Shown: positions 36,934 through 49,254 of the stretch, piece by piece | Layout of the letters: each line of letters begins with the position of its first letter | How positions within the stretch are numbered: the stretch's first letter is position 1 | DNA from: Verticillium longisporum | Taxonomy: Eukaryota > Ascomycota > Sordariomycetes > Glomerellales > Plectosphaerellaceae | Direction of reading: 5' to 3' | NCBI GenBank assembly: GCA_019188255.1 | Contig: JAETXT010000014.1 | Location: 1,798,001 to 1,862,000 of the forward strand | Length of the DNA stretch: 64,000 nt | Program-made: the position numbers and the translations under genes | Notes under the pieces: generated by a model | Seen by the model: only the letters and a program-made list of their open reading frames with translations | The model's database searches: none | What the model was told of the DNA's origin: nothing

Positions 36934-38285
36934 GCGGGATGCTACCGATGTGTAGAGAGTGCGGAGGCTTGAGAGACGCCTTGGGGTGGAGAGTTGTCGT
37001 GGGAGTTGTAGTGGTTGTGGAGTAGGCAGATGGGGAATTGTGAATGCGGTCAGTGACCTATGATAGTAGTGATGATGATGATGCTCGTCTTTCACGATGG
37101 ACAGGAGGTGGGTGGGCCAACAACCTATTTATCAGACTCCAGGACGGCCGCGTGCGGCCAGCATGTCTTGCTCGACCCCAGACCATGGCGACTGACGGCT
37201 CGTTTCACGGTCGACGTCAACAGGCCACTATTCCCGTGCGTGAGCGAAAAACTGACAAGAGAATCGAGACTCATCGGGCGTGACCGCGCCTTGCGGCTCC
37301 GCAGGTTCTCCGTTCCGCTGAGGTTCTCCGGGTGGCATGATCTGCCGACGATACATCTCCGCGGCCCCGCAAAAGCCCTGTCCCGGCCGGGCTGGCGGGA
37401 GGCTTCGTTAGCAGGCTTCGTTAGTTGTTTTTCTCTCCCTAGGAGAGACAGCTGTACTGCCACTCGTCAAGGCGTTCCCCACGTCCTGGGTAGGTCATGG
37501 GCCCGTCGCCGTGCTGGCATTTGTCATGTTCGCATGGAGATGCGCGGAGCGATAGAATGATTTCTTCGGGCCATGCAGGTCTTGGCCTTCGTAGGCAGAC
37601 TACGTGTGCGCTCTCCCGAGGACTACCTAGAGACCCTATGCCCAGATTGACCTTTTCCCGACTGCGTACGAACAAGGGCCTTGCCAGGACAACCCAGGAC
37701 AACCCGACCGGAGATGTACATTCTGTCATTCATCAGCAGGTGTAAGCAGACCACATCTCACAAGGCCATTGAGTCGGTCAGACAGTCAGACAGTCAGCAA
37801 GAAGGCCGGCCAGGCAGTCTGTCGCACTGCCATTCATTCCGTCACGCTCCCAGAAAAGACCAACATGTGAAAAGGCGAGTCCCGGGAACGTGGCCCTGGT
37901 GGTCAGAGCAGTCCGTGACAAAACATGGACTGATTCCTCGCTCACGAGGGGTTCGGTGGGTCGGCGAATCCCGGGATTGTTCCGCCCTCTCCAACCAAGC
38001 CAAACAAGGGAATAGGGCCTCTTCTTCCCGCGCCCCAACGCCAACCACGTAACGCCAAATGGTCAGCTCCACGCGTGTGTGCCATGCCCTCGCGAACGCC
38101 ATCTTACGATCCGTCGTCTGGATCAGCATCACGCCTTCGCTGGTGAACGAGGGAGGGTGCTGCCAGAAGACGAGCGGCCGTACGATGGCGTTTTCCCTCA
38201 AACGCCTCCCTCCTCTACCTCCCTAGGCATGTACATTTACCTACCTAGGTAGGTAGGTAGGTGCCTTACTCTACGTAGTCGCTAT
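36934..38285. other. Intergenic, flavohemoglobin promoter
   Basis: A 1.35-kb spacer upstream of the flavohemoglobin gene, reaching to the 3' end of the CCCH gene. A GAT/ATG repeat sits near 37072. A palindromic ACCTACCTAGGTAGGT element is at about 38238-38262. No gene supported. Confidence 0.5.
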
Positions 38286-39944
38286 CTAGAGGACAGCCGA
38301 AGAAACGTCAATCCTATGCTGCGCTTCAGGAAACTTGCACTTGGCGCCTTCACACGAGCAGTGATGTCCGTAACAGCACGTCCGGTCCCGGCAGCCCGGT
38401 CCGACGTGACACTTCTGACGCCGCATCAGCGATCGGTACACCATCCTCTCCTCCTCCGACAGCGTCGCAGGGCTGTATCCGCAGGCCATCTTGTTGGCGC
38501 ACCTGCCCGACAACTGGAATGTGCGGCAGAACCGCATGCCGCACTCGTTCGTCTTGCGGTTCCAGCTCGTTGCGGCGCCCGGCGCCAGAGCCGGCAGCTC
38601 TGCATCGACGCGCTGGCCCTGCGCATTCACGAGAATGGCGCCGCTCTCCAAGTCGAGAAACCTGCGCGCCGTCGCGGCCGACGGCGGCGTGTGGCCAGTG
38701 CTGCCGCCGCCGCCGTGCTGGGCCGCGCCCTCGTCCGATGGAGACGCTGCTGCTCGAGCCCACGTGGGTGCCTGGTGCGCGGCGTGGCCCTCGGAAGAGA
38801 CGCCGCTGCTGCTGGCCGTCGGGCTTCGGCTGACCGCCGTTGTCGTCGAGGAGAGCAGCGGGGAGACGGGCCCCGACAGAAAGTCGGTGCGGAAAATACT
38901 CTCCATCCTGACGGTCTTTCTGACGCCGAGGGACCGATACTCCCGTCCGACCTGGAACGATTCGAGCAGCGTCAGACGGTCCCTGGCTTCTGGCGAGGGG
39001 AAGCGCTTCTCCAGTTCGCGAACGTAGCCGTTATCATGGCATGCGCCAAAAATGACGTGACGGCACGTCGGATTCTTGTGGAACAGCCTCAGCAGCTCTG
39101 TACACCAAGTCAGTGCCTGTTTCGTGAAAATGCGAGGAAGCGAGAGAGAGAGGCCACGCACCCTTGATCTTCTCATCCGCCCTGTCCTTGCCACTGCCGA
39201 CAAGGACAAAATCAAACGTCTCACACGCCTGCGAAAAGCTCATGGCAAAATCCCACAGGTCCTTCCACGTCCGCGTCATCTTTGTGCGCACCAGCGTGTC
39301 CGCGAGCCTGTCGGCGTTGGCGAAAGCCTTGAGCACGATCGGCAGCCCCGACAGCTCCGGCATCGTCTGGCCGACGTACTGCCTCAGCGCCGCCTGGAGA
39401 TCGCGCGCCGCGCCCTGGCCGCCGTCACGTCGTGCGTAGTACTCGCGTCTGAACTGTCGGCCGCGGACGCCGTCAGCGAGGTGCTCAAGCTTCGGCACTT
39501 GTGGCAAGACGCTAGGGATGGGGGGCTACTCGCCATGTATGCGTCGGCGTCGGCGTCGAGGAGGACGAGCACGAACGCGCTCTCTTTCTAACGGAGGCAT
39601 TGGACTTCAATCTTCTGCTTGCTGTATCATGCTCGCGAACAGGGCGTACTCACAACTGACTCCTCCAGCTTGGTAAAACGATCCTCCCAGCGCTTGGAAT
39701 CGGTCTGCAACCCGCGCCCGGCAATCTTCTCTCGCTCCAAGTCACCGCACAAATTTTGGTACTTATCCGTGATATCACACAACTCTTGGTGCATGCTCTG
39801 GTACGCCGGGGTCAGGATTGGACGGGTCGCATCGCATTGGTTGTATCTCGTCAAACTCACCCGCAGCCATTGCATGCGTTGATCATCTTGAGCCTGGAAA
39901 GCTCCGAGGCGCGCCGCAAAATCGTTAGTCGCCACCGCAGCCAT
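38286..39944 (-). CDS. CCCH zinc-finger protein with N-terminal nuclease-like (NYN/DUF7923-like) domain, apparent 1-nt frameshift
   Basis: Four exons (39861-39944, 39654-39797, 39162-39587, 38286-39097) give about 488 residues after one base is restored. It begins MAAVATNDFAARLG with a coiled coil. A compact alpha/beta region starts SAFVLVLLDADADAYM, includes FDFVLVGSGKDRADEKIK and CRHVIFGACHDNGYV, and resembles the PIN/NYN-like fold with acidic residues at strand ends. A Ser/Ala-rich linker follows. The C-terminus is rich in Cys and His (CGMRFCRTFQLSGRC and CHVGPGCRDRTCCYGHHC), forming CCCH-type fingers. RNA binding is likely; nuclease activity is only inferred. The frame breaks in the six-G run 39520-39525; one extra base joins YMASSPP to IPSVLPQVPKLEHL. 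Confidence 0.8.
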
Positions 39945-40636
39945 GTTGAGATCAGGTGCTCTGAAGAAGTAAAAAAGAAAAAGTAGATGGGCCGTCATTC
40001 AGTGGTAGAAGAGCTTTCCCGGCGGTCTTATTTATTGCACCCTCTCGCCCACCAGCCCAGGTAGACAGACCTATCGGGCTGGCTCTGCAAGACCTTTGAA
40101 ACTGCCCTCCCACATGCCCATCAGGCTGTCCTGCAGTTGGGCCCTCTGTGAACACGCGCGTCAACCAACAAGCCATCATCATTTGTCCTCCTGCGGCCGC
40201 CCTGAGTGGCCTAACTCTCCCAAGGCTCAGCGAGCCTTGGGCCGATGCTCACGGCCAACAGCCGAATCGGTGAACTGTACGCGCTGGCTTTTTACACTTT
40301 GTGCTATAGTACAAGGCACCCATCAGGAGAAGCGTGCAGTAATGCACCGAGCTTGCCGCCAATTGCTAGTTTTTCATCAATGTCATGAATTAACAGCTTT
40401 ATCTACGCCGAGGCGGGAGTACGGCCAACCCATTTCCATAGCTCATGCAAGGAGTAACACCCTGCTTGCCGCCCAACCCGCCATAAGAGAATCAATATAG
40501 AATGGGTATGATTCCGACGCCGATGATATGCAATCGCAGAAACCAAAGCACCTACCCGTCGAGGCGGACAGCCTACCTCGTCGAGTCCTTTGCGCTCAAA
40601 GTGAGCTTTTCTCATAGCCTCATCGGATGAGACTAT
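39945..40636. other. Intergenic, CCCH promoter and Stu2-like 3' flank
   Basis: A 692-bp spacer between two minus-strand genes. Nothing else recognised. Confidence 0.5.
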
Positions 40637-43415
40637 CTATGGACGAGCAAGTCCTTGTTTCGCCTGTCACCATGTTAGCAACGCGCATCAGAAATGCAGC
40701 AGGGGAAGGCTTACCTTCATCTGCTCGATTCGCGCCTTGAGCTGGCTCGTCACCTCGGCCGCCCGCTTCCAGCTTTCAACACCGTTAGTGCCAGCGCCTG
40801 AGCCCGACGCGGCTGAATGGTGAGAAGAGCCGCCATAGTCCTCCACTGGCGGCGTTGCTGCCGCGCTGCGGAAGCCCCTCGCTGGGCTGCCGCGACCTGA
40901 CGACACGCCGGTCGGCCCTTGTCTGAATTCGGGGCTGAGCTTCGACCTAGGATAGCTTGACTCGCCGTTCTCCTTCTCTTCAGACATGGTGCTCGTGAAG
41001 CTCATGCGACTGCGACTCGTAGGACGCCCGTAGTCGCGGTAGATGCCTGCATCGTCATGCGTCGGAGACGCAATGCCGGGGCTCGTGACGCTCGCCCGGG
41101 AACCAAGACTGTCGGCGTTGTTGAGAGCTCTCTTTAACCTGTCAAGTTCGCGTCGCAGTCGCTCGTTGACTTGCTCGGTCGCTTCGGCATCGCTCCGTGC
41201 CCGAACAAGTTGCGTCTCCTTGGCTTTGATGCTGAGCACATCCCGTGTGTGGTCCTCAATCAGACCGGCATTTTGGTTCTTGAGTTCTTGAATCTCCGAC
41301 ATGAATTTGCTCCGCTCGTGTCGCATATCATCCACTTGACGTGTCAGTCTCTCATTCGAGGCACGGAGCTCCTCAAGCTCTGCCCGCTCAAGCGCTGTGA
41401 GCCCGCTCGAGGGTGGTGGCGACGATGGGGGCATCTGGATGGGCGCTGCTGAGGGTTTCAACAGTGACCTTCCAGCCAATCCTCCGCGGCCGAGGCCAAG
41501 CCTGGGTTGCGGTGGTGGTGCTGGTTCGTCGTCCTCGGGCGGCATGATCGGGGCTGCTGCAGGCGCGCGTCGGGGCGAGGCAGCGCTAGGGGCCCCAATG
41601 CGCTTCTGAGGTCCCTTGAGGCCGCCCAGAGCGGACGGCTTCGGCATGCCGAGCTTGCTTCCTCCTGGTGTGGGGCGGGACGACGTTTGAGGGGCCAGAG
41701 GGGCAGACTCTGCCGGGGTTGCCGCTGGCATGACAGGCTTCTTCACACCGGCCGGCGCCTTCTTGACCATTTTCTTCGGGCCAGCAGCCGGGGGTGGCTT
41801 TGCAGCTGGGGGAGGCGGCTTCGGCTTGTCCTTGGCCTTGACCTCGGCGGTCTCGAAGAACTCCTTGATCTTGGTCTTTCGAATGTCATCGAGGCCCTCG
41901 AGATGGGGGTTCATGCCACGCTCGCCGATAATCTTCATCACCGTTCCCAAAACCTCCGCACCTCCAGAGCGCAGACCCTCGCTAGACTCGGAAAGGAGCT
42001 TTTTGCCAGACTCAACGATGGTACCAATCTCTGGCTTGCTAGGAACGTCGCGTGTGGTTCTCAAACACCGGATGAGAAATTTCATGGTTCCCTCCTTGAC
42101 CTGAGGGTTCTTGTGCGACAAACAGGCCACAATATCCTCCATACACTCCGTCAGGGAAGTGGCAAGGAAAACCTGGTCCAGAGCGGCGCCGAGCGCATCG
42201 GCTATGGCCTGCTTCTTCTCCTTCAGTCTCTCCATGATGGGAAGCATGACGACGGTTCGGTATTTCCCGTAGCTCTTGCGCAGACCCTTGGCGAGAGCCT
42301 CGATACACTGGGCGGCCTGGGTAACGACAGCTACGTTGGCATCCTTCATCGACTTGGCGAGACCCCGGTTGACTTCGTTGAAATCGCCATCCTTGATACG
42401 CGGAACGTTGACCGCCGCAAACAGCGCCTCGAGGGCTTCTTTCCTCTCCTTCCACTTCGACGAAGCAAGTGCTTCGGTAAAATTACCCGGCACTTTGCTC
42501 AAGACATCTTGTGGTTCAGCCAAGTCAAAAGCGTCAACCTCGGCAGGCTCCTCCTCTTCATCGCCGCCGTAGTCGCCCTCGCCTTCCTCGCCTGGCGGTG
42601 GTGCTCGTGCCATGATTTCTTGCTGCGTTCGGAGATAGCGCTCCTGCTTAGGCGCGGGCTCGGCCTTGATCTTTTCAAACTGTGCCTCCAAGTCGGTCTG
42701 TTGTGTGGGCTTGAGTTCTCCCCAGAACATGGGCTTCATAGCCTCCCGAAGCCACCTGTAAAATTCGACGGCTAAACTCATCGCAGCTGCTCGGACATTC
42801 TTGTCGGCATGGCCGAACGCCTTGGGCAGAGCTTTCAGGACGGGCTTGGGGTCGACCGTCTTGCAACCATAGTTGTGATATATGGTGACGAGCGCATTCA
42901 ACGTGGCGGCGACCACCTTCGGCTGCTTGTTCGCGAGAGCCGGCAGCATGTCTTCGATGACTGGCGCGGCGACATCGACCTCGACGAGGAGTAGTAGAGC
43001 CTCGAGTGCCGACTCCTTGGCCGCGGCTCTCGTAGACGGCAGGCCTTTCTCGACGATGGGGCCGATCGTCTGACCGCGTGTCCTCGTGCCTTGCTCCTTG
43101 CCGCCGAACTTGAGAAAGGCGCAGTATGCGGCCAGGCCTTCTTGCTGCGCTGCCACGTTCGAATCGGCGACAGCGCCCTTCCAAAGGCTGGCATCTTGGA
43201 GAAATGGTTTGAAAGCGGCATCGTACTCGTCAGCGGTGGCAGCGAACTGCTTGGCTCCCTCTTCATATGCGCCCTTGCGAACTTTCCAGACCTGGCATCG
43301 GGCACGCGTTAGCTGGGTCCGCGTCGAGAGGGGCATGCCTGCATTCGAGGCAGCGTACCTTGTGCACCCACTGGTCGGTCAGTGGCAGCGAGCTGTAGTC
43401 GGGCTCGTCACCCAT
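40637..43415 (-). CDS. XMAP215/Stu2/Alp14-family microtubule polymerase
   Basis: Three exons (43359-43415, 40715-43291, 40637-40663) give an intact 886-residue protein. It begins MGDEPDYSSLPLTDQWVHK|VWKVRKGAYEEG, the start of TOG1. A second TOG array follows an acidic linker (EEGEGDYGGDEEEEPAEVDA) with KVPGNFTEALASSKWKERKE. A basic Pro/Ala/Lys-rich region then gives microtubule-lattice binding. A coiled coil (ELEELRASNERLTRQVDDMR) provides dimerisation, and the tail KARIEQMKAKQGLARP corresponds to the C-terminal end of fungal Stu2/Alp14. Two TOG domains plus a coiled coil is the yeast-type layout. It promotes plus-end growth and kinetochore attachment. The last 27-nt exon is needed for the true C-terminus. 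It is divergent from PAC1. Confidence 0.94.
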
Positions 43416-45326
43416 GGTGGCGGTCTTTGCGACAAGCGCTCGGTGTTTGGAGGGTGTGTCTGGGAGGGCAGGTTGTTTCGATCCTCGTGCGGCGTTGTGA
43501 TAATGGTGCGGGTCGGCGTCTGAACCTCCTGGACTGGCAAACTTCTTGATTAGCTTCAGCAAGGAACGAGCCGACTTTTGGCGGTCCATCCTGTCACACC
43601 GCTGGACCTGGAGAAACCCGAGGCTGCGGACAGGGCGGGAGGCAGGGGAGCACAGCGACGGCGGCGACGGCGAAGGCGACCAAAACGCTGAAAACTGGAA
43701 ACCTACATACCGGATAATCAGAGCATGCAATCAAGGACGGCGTCGGGGTCGAGGTCGAGGTCCCTGAGGATTCGGGCAGTAGGTTGGTGGTCAAAGCAGG
43801 GGTCTTGCAGGGTGCCGAGAAGGGTTGTTGCAGGCGGCAAGGAATGTGTGCTGAGAAGTAGCTGTTTCCTCTGGCGCTGCTGGTATGTGGAATCGTTGAC
43901 GGGACGAGGGTGAGAAAGTGCGGCTGGCCGTGGATGTCTCGGTCGTGTGGTGTGTTTGGAGCTCGTGCTCGACTCCCGATACTGGAGTGTTGTTTTTGAT
44001 GTGTCGAGTGTGGGGGGGAAGATGTCGTTGGTCAACGGGCGGCATTCAGTCGGGATTGGACCCCCCCAAAAAGCATGCCGGACGCCAACACCAGTGGTTC
44101 CTGCTTGGGTTGTATCAAGGCGTTGCTTGGTGGGTGCGGGACGCCGTTGCCACAACGATCGCAGTCCGATAAGGGATAAGGTACGCTGCGATAAAGACCC
44201 AATGGATAATGACGCCCCGACATTCAATCTGCCATTTCTGTAGCCCGTCTTTAGCACGAGGGCAAGGTACATGAGCTAATCTCAGTCACTTTCCTTATGT
44301 AGTCATGACCAAAATGCCACCCTTGTTCAGTTCCTGACATCGATCCCTCGACAGGCAAAGGAGGGGTCGTCTCAAGAGAGATGTCGTAGACCAAAGTGAT
44401 GTCACCTGTCACCTTGCGCTCGGAGTGTGGAGGTGTTCTTCCCAGGGCAGGGGCGAGGAGCACGGCGGGCACTAGCCACTGTAAAGCCCCTGAAGGCCGA
44501 TGCGTGGGGAACGTGCTTTGGGAGGGCTTGAGCGGTGCTGTACCACATACAGGGCCCGGGACCTGAGCGGAGGCCGGGGAGGGGAAAGGGGGAGGGGAGT
44601 CGCTTGTCGAGCAGCAGCACACTTGAGGCTAGTGGTGGGATGTCCCGCGGGCGGGGACGGGGAATGGGTGAGGTGAGGTGTACCTGAAAGACTAAGGTAG
44701 TAACTGTAGCCAGTCTGTTTGTGCGCGTCGCATTGAAACTCGACGTTTCTTCCCCGTGCTTGTCGTCTCGGCTCCATCCGGTTCGGAACTTCGGCAACAT
44801 CTTCACCACCTGTCGCCTTTCTTCACGCAGTTCTGGTGGACATCTACACGACTTGCTGGAGGTAGCACGACTTGCTGGAGGTAGCACGACTTGCTGGAGG
44901 TAGCACGACTTGCTGGAGGTAGTCCACGATTGGAGGCAGATCTGATCCACAACTGATTGAAGTACCTGGCCTTGCTGGACGGTGGACCACCGAACTTCAT
45001 TTCGCCTCTTCCGTCGTCGTCAGAAACCCACTCCGACCGCCTTCCCTCCGAAACAGCCTCCGTCAAAGAAGGGCCCTCCACGTCGTCTGTCCCTGCCAGC
45101 ATCACCAGGGCACATTGTCACCGGCTCTTTGTACGTCTCGACGTTTCCCTCCTGGCATACTATCGGACGCCAACCCCACGCCGATCCAGGAGGTCAACAC
45201 CGCCCCGCGATCGATGCCCAGCTGCTGCCGCTACAAAAGTCCAGAAGCACTGCCGCCAAACTATACAGACAGGTTCTGCACCTGAATTTGCGCCTTGCCC
45301 GACGAGATACCTGTAGCCTACCCACC
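43416..45326. promoter_or_regulatory. Divergent promoter region, Stu2-like / PAC1
   Basis: A 1.9-kb head-to-head spacer between two microtubule plus-end genes. It contains a 19-bp tandem repeat at 44848-44922 and several short chance ORFs. No core promoter element can be placed with confidence. Confidence 0.5.
44848..44922 (+). repeat. Tandem minisatellite, 19-bp unit, about 3.9 copies
   Basis: Unit ACTTGCTGGAGGTAGCACG repeated at 44851, 44870, 44889 and 44908 (last copy partial). Copies are identical, so the array is young or homogenised. It lies about 400 bp upstream of the PAC1 start codon. Confidence 0.97.
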
Positions 45327-46839
45327 ATGAGCCAGATTTTGACCCCTCGGCAAGCAGAAGAGCTGCACGTCTCGCCCCTCCGAGCGGTCACCGCCCAAGG
45401 TTCCCTTTCGCTGACCGGTTCCCAGGCACAAGGCCATCATAGCATATTTGTCGTCTAGTGGTCTCCCGAGCACGGCCACGGCCCTTCGACAAGAGCTCAA
45501 CATCGGCGACACCTTTGACGATGCGACGTCCAAGAAGTATGAGGGGCTGCTCGAGAAAAAATGGACCAGCGTCGTGCGACTACAGAAAAAGGTGCGTGCC
45601 AGGGGGTCTCTATCGCGACCCCACCATGCCGTCGTGTGCGCTCTCTTGGAGTTGGAGCTCGTCTGACCCGGCCTCGCAGATCATGGAACTCGAGACACGC
45701 GTCGCTTCCCTGCAGTCCGAAATCGACAATGCCACACCGACATCCCTCTCACGACGCAATCAAGACCCCTCGGCCTGGCTGCCCCGCGCCCAGGCCCGCC
45801 ACACTCTTCAGTCGCACCGCGAACCCGTCACATGCGTTGCCTTTCACCCTGTCTTCTCGTCTCTCGCCTCTGGATCTGACGACTACACGATCAAAATCTG
45901 GGACTGGGAACTCGGCGAGCTGGAACGGACCATCAAGGGCCACACGAACGCCGTGCTCGATGTCGACTTTGGTGGGCCACGGGGCGGTACACTGCTTGCC
46001 TCATGCTCCAACGACCTGACCATCAAGCTGTGGGACCCCTCGGACGAGTACAAGAATATCCGCACACTGCCCGGCCACGACCACAGTGTCAGCTGCGTCC
46101 GCTTCATTCCTAGCGGTGCGGCCGGCGCGCCGAGCTCGGGCAACCTGCTCGTGTCGGCGAGCAGAGACAAGACGTTGAGGATATGGGACGTATCGACAGG
46201 GTACTGCCTCAAGACACTGAGGGGCCACGCCGACTGGGTACGTGACGCGTACCCTTCGCCGGACGGCCGCTTCCTTCTGTCGGTGAGCGACGACCGCATG
46301 GGTCGCCTCTGGGATATCAGCGCCGCCACGCCCGAGACGAAGCTCACCCTCGTCGGCCACGAACACGTCGTCCTCTGCTGCGCGCTGGCTCCAGCAACCG
46401 CATACCCACACCTCGCGCCGCTCGCGGGGCTGAAAAAGCACCCCCAGCATCGAGCGGGACCGAGTTCATGGCCACCGGCGGCCGCGACAAGACGATCAGA
46501 CTCTGGGACGGGCGGGGCAACTGCATCAAGGTCCTCGTAGGCCACGACAACTGGGTGCGCGACCTCGTCTTCCACCCGGGCGGCAAGTACCTCATCAGCG
46601 CGTCCGACGACTACACGCTGCGGTGCTGGGACCTGACGCAGGAGGGCAAGTGCGTCAGGACGGTCCAGGGCGTGCACGGCCACTTTGTCTCGTGCCTGCG
46701 TTGGGCGCCGAGCATCATTCGGGAGGACGCGTCTGCCAACGGGTTGGGCGAGAACGGAGCCAACGGCACGCCGAGCAAGAGCGCGGCAGCGCCCGCCACG
46801 ACGGAACAGATCCGGTGCGTCATCGCGCACGGGAAGTGA
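45327..46839 (+). CDS. PAC1: LIS1 homologue PAC1/NudF (dynein regulator), with apparent 1-nt frameshift
   Basis: Three exons (45327-45364, 45426-45591, 45680-46839) give 454 residues after one base is restored. LIS1 binds the dynein motor and is needed for nuclear migration in hyphae. The N-terminal LisH motif reads [29 protein letters not shown] coiled coil follows ([20 protein letters not shown]), then seven WD40 repeats (for example [19 protein letters not shown] and [18 protein letters not shown]). The frame breaks at the five-C run 46441-46445; one more C joins LAGLKKHPP to [15 protein letters not shown]. Intron 1 appears to use a rare GC donor (GCACGT) with a normal CAG acceptor. The C-terminus ends [11 protein letters not shown]. 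Confidence 0.94.
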
Positions 46840-47502
46840 CGACATGAAGGTGCGCGTGATTGCGCAGTAGGCGGCGGGGTAGCCTAGGTCGAACGGCGGA
46901 AGGAAAATTCGAACTGGGGAGAGAAGACAAACCCAAAAAGGCGCCGTCACGGGAGGCAGCGATGGCGGCCCAAGCATTGAATCTGAACAACAGCACTGGA
47001 ACGGCTCGCGGGGCTGATGCCATGATGAGAAATGAGATTAGATTTAGGAGCGGTTGTACATGACGGAATAGATACCCGCATAATGCCGCTGTTGCTTCGT
47101 GCTCTCCGCTGCTGCTTTTGTATGTCGAGCCAAAGGCTCGTTCTTAAGAGTATCTGGAATCCGGGGCCACGGGTTGGGTCATAGACTCGTGGCCACAAAC
47201 GAGAACATGAGGAGCGGTATTCTCACAAAGGGAATGCATTGATGAACTATGATGTATGCCAAACTGGCTCGAGGGGAATCTTCCAAACGCATGCTACCGG
47301 GGTATACCAATCTGTCCGTCCTCCGCTGCCTCCTGAATCACACCAACTCCCGACATGGAAAACAGCTTCACTTCGAGCGTGCCGCCTGTGTCCTCCGCAC
47401 CTGTCCGGTACTCGACGCTCTCGACACGCTTTGCACGCGGTCTCTCCTCGCAGCCTGCCGCTGCTCGTGATCGTTGTCGGCTGAACCAGAGCACGTAGGC
47501 TC
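46840..47502. other. Convergent 3' intergenic region
   Basis: A 663-bp tail-to-tail spacer between PAC1 and the LITAF-domain gene. Nothing else recognised. Confidence 0.5.
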
Positions 47503-48114
47503 CTAGCCGCTGAGGTGAACCTCGGTCCTGCCACTGCGGTGATACGTGGCAAGGGGAATGCCGCACTAGATGTCCCAAGTTAGTTTGACAATTTTCTCTC
47601 AAACTGCATCAGGAGACGGAAAGGGCGAGACGACGACATACCTTGGCGCACTTATGCGTCGCATCCTTGAGGCTCGTGAAGAAGTACGGGATACAGCCCA
47701 GGCACGTCACAAAACAGGCCAAGGCACCGAGGGCGTGGGTGAAGCCGCCAGACGAGTACTCGACGGCCGTGATGCCGCTGTGGCGGCAGTTGGGACAGTT
47801 GATAGGCGCCGGGTGGGGGCCTAGCGAGGCGATGGGTGTGCCCTGGGGGCCGTGAGGGTGGCCACCAAAGCCGGGACCCGGGCCAGGGCCGTTCATGTTG
47901 TTCATGGGAAAGCTGTTCTGAGGGGAACGCCGCTGTGAGGAGGAACGGCTCCCTGGTTGGGAATGCCGTGGCGGTCATTGAAGAAGTCGGGTGGCGGGGG
48001 ACCAGTCGAGTCGACGGGTACGGGCTTTGGCTCGTAGGACATGTTGGCGGCAGGGTGGGCCTGGTCGAGAGGCTGCTGTGATTGTTCGTCCTTCTTCTTA
48101 GAGAAGAATGGCAT
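47503..48114 (-). CDS. LITAF-domain (SIMPLE-like) membrane-associated zinc protein, apparent 1-nt frameshift
   Basis: Two exons (47642-48114, 47503-47565) give 178 residues once one base is restored. The N-terminal half is Pro/Gly-rich (MPFFSKKKDEQSQQPLDQ, with PPPP stretches). The LITAF domain begins INCPNCRHSGITAVEY, has the hydrophobic membrane-inserting stretch ALGALACFVTCLGCIPYFF, and closes with THKCAK|CGIPLATYHRSG, supplying the second zinc-binding cysteine pair across the intron. Such proteins sit on the cytosolic face of endosomes. The frame breaks at the four-G run 47922-47925 (minus-strand C run); one added base joins HSGVPP to QNSFPMNNMNG. Confidence 0.85.
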
Positions 48115-49254
48115 GCTGGAGAGGAAGTGTGTAGATAGGTTTGGAGGTAGGTGGGTAAGAACTATTGACAAGGGATGTAGAGGTGGTTGTTGAAGAGAGC
48201 TGACGGTGAAAAGGCAAGCAGTCAACTAGCAGATGGGGATTGGGGTAGTCTATCGTATTAAGACAACCCACTGAATCAAAGCAGGGACCAAGGCCCAAGG
48301 TTAATTTAGGGAAGCCGTGTTGCCTCCCAAATCGAGAACTGCCAAGGAAGGCCTCCCACGTCCCTGCCCTAGTAGCGAGTCCTCCTCTTGCCTCTGCTTC
48401 TGGGGAAACTACAGGGACTCCAAGACCGATCCCACCGATGTCTGAGTACCGATTTCTGGACTGCCCAGGTGGGCGAGGGAGGATCGCAATCCTTCGGCAT
48501 CTTACTCTCTTGGCTTTCGCTGTTTCTTTATTCGTCTGCCGGGGCTCACATCAGACCCGGATTACAGCGCTCCTGCCGGCGCTCTGTAATGTTGAAAACC
48601 CAGGCCATCGGACTCTTCGCTCCAGCTCTGTCTTGAGTTGCCTTTCCCGAGCCGATCGACGCGACTCCAGACATGGTTGGTACAATGAAATTGAGGCCTT
48701 CCAAGCGCCGAGACGGATGAAGTCATCCAAGGGTCCTGGACACGCGGCAGGGGCCACCTACAAGGTGACGTCGCTCGGAGACTTGTCATTGGTCGGCCAT
48801 CTCTGGGGCTGTGGCGGTGCCAAGAAGGCGCCACGTTACCCTGGTCGACGTTGCCACGCCGCTGTGCTTCAGGCAAGCCAACTGCACTGCAATCCGACAC
48901 GACCACCGCTCCTCGGCTTGTGGAGCAAGACATGATGGCCGTAAATGTATTCTGTGAACGTCGGCGTCTGCGTTCCTCCAGGCTGCATGTTAGGCCCCCC
49001 ATCATGATCCTAGACGAAACGCTGACTGGGGCTGAGACGGTTCCCAGAATCTCACCACCCGCACTCCTACAATGCCTCATCACATGCCATCATAATAGCC
49101 CAATCGTGACATCCGTGACATCCTCATTCGTAGCTTACTGTACACGAAATCACGGCGTTACGGACATACATTATAGTACACGGCTGACCACGCAACAAGC
49201 CCCTTCCAGATTTGTTTCGAACCACACAACCCATCGCATCACACGCCACTCCCA
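48115..49254. other. Intergenic, LITAF-gene promoter and SAPS 3' flank
   Basis: A 1.1-kb spacer between two minus-strand genes. Short ORFs here carry no domain signal. Confidence 0.5.
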
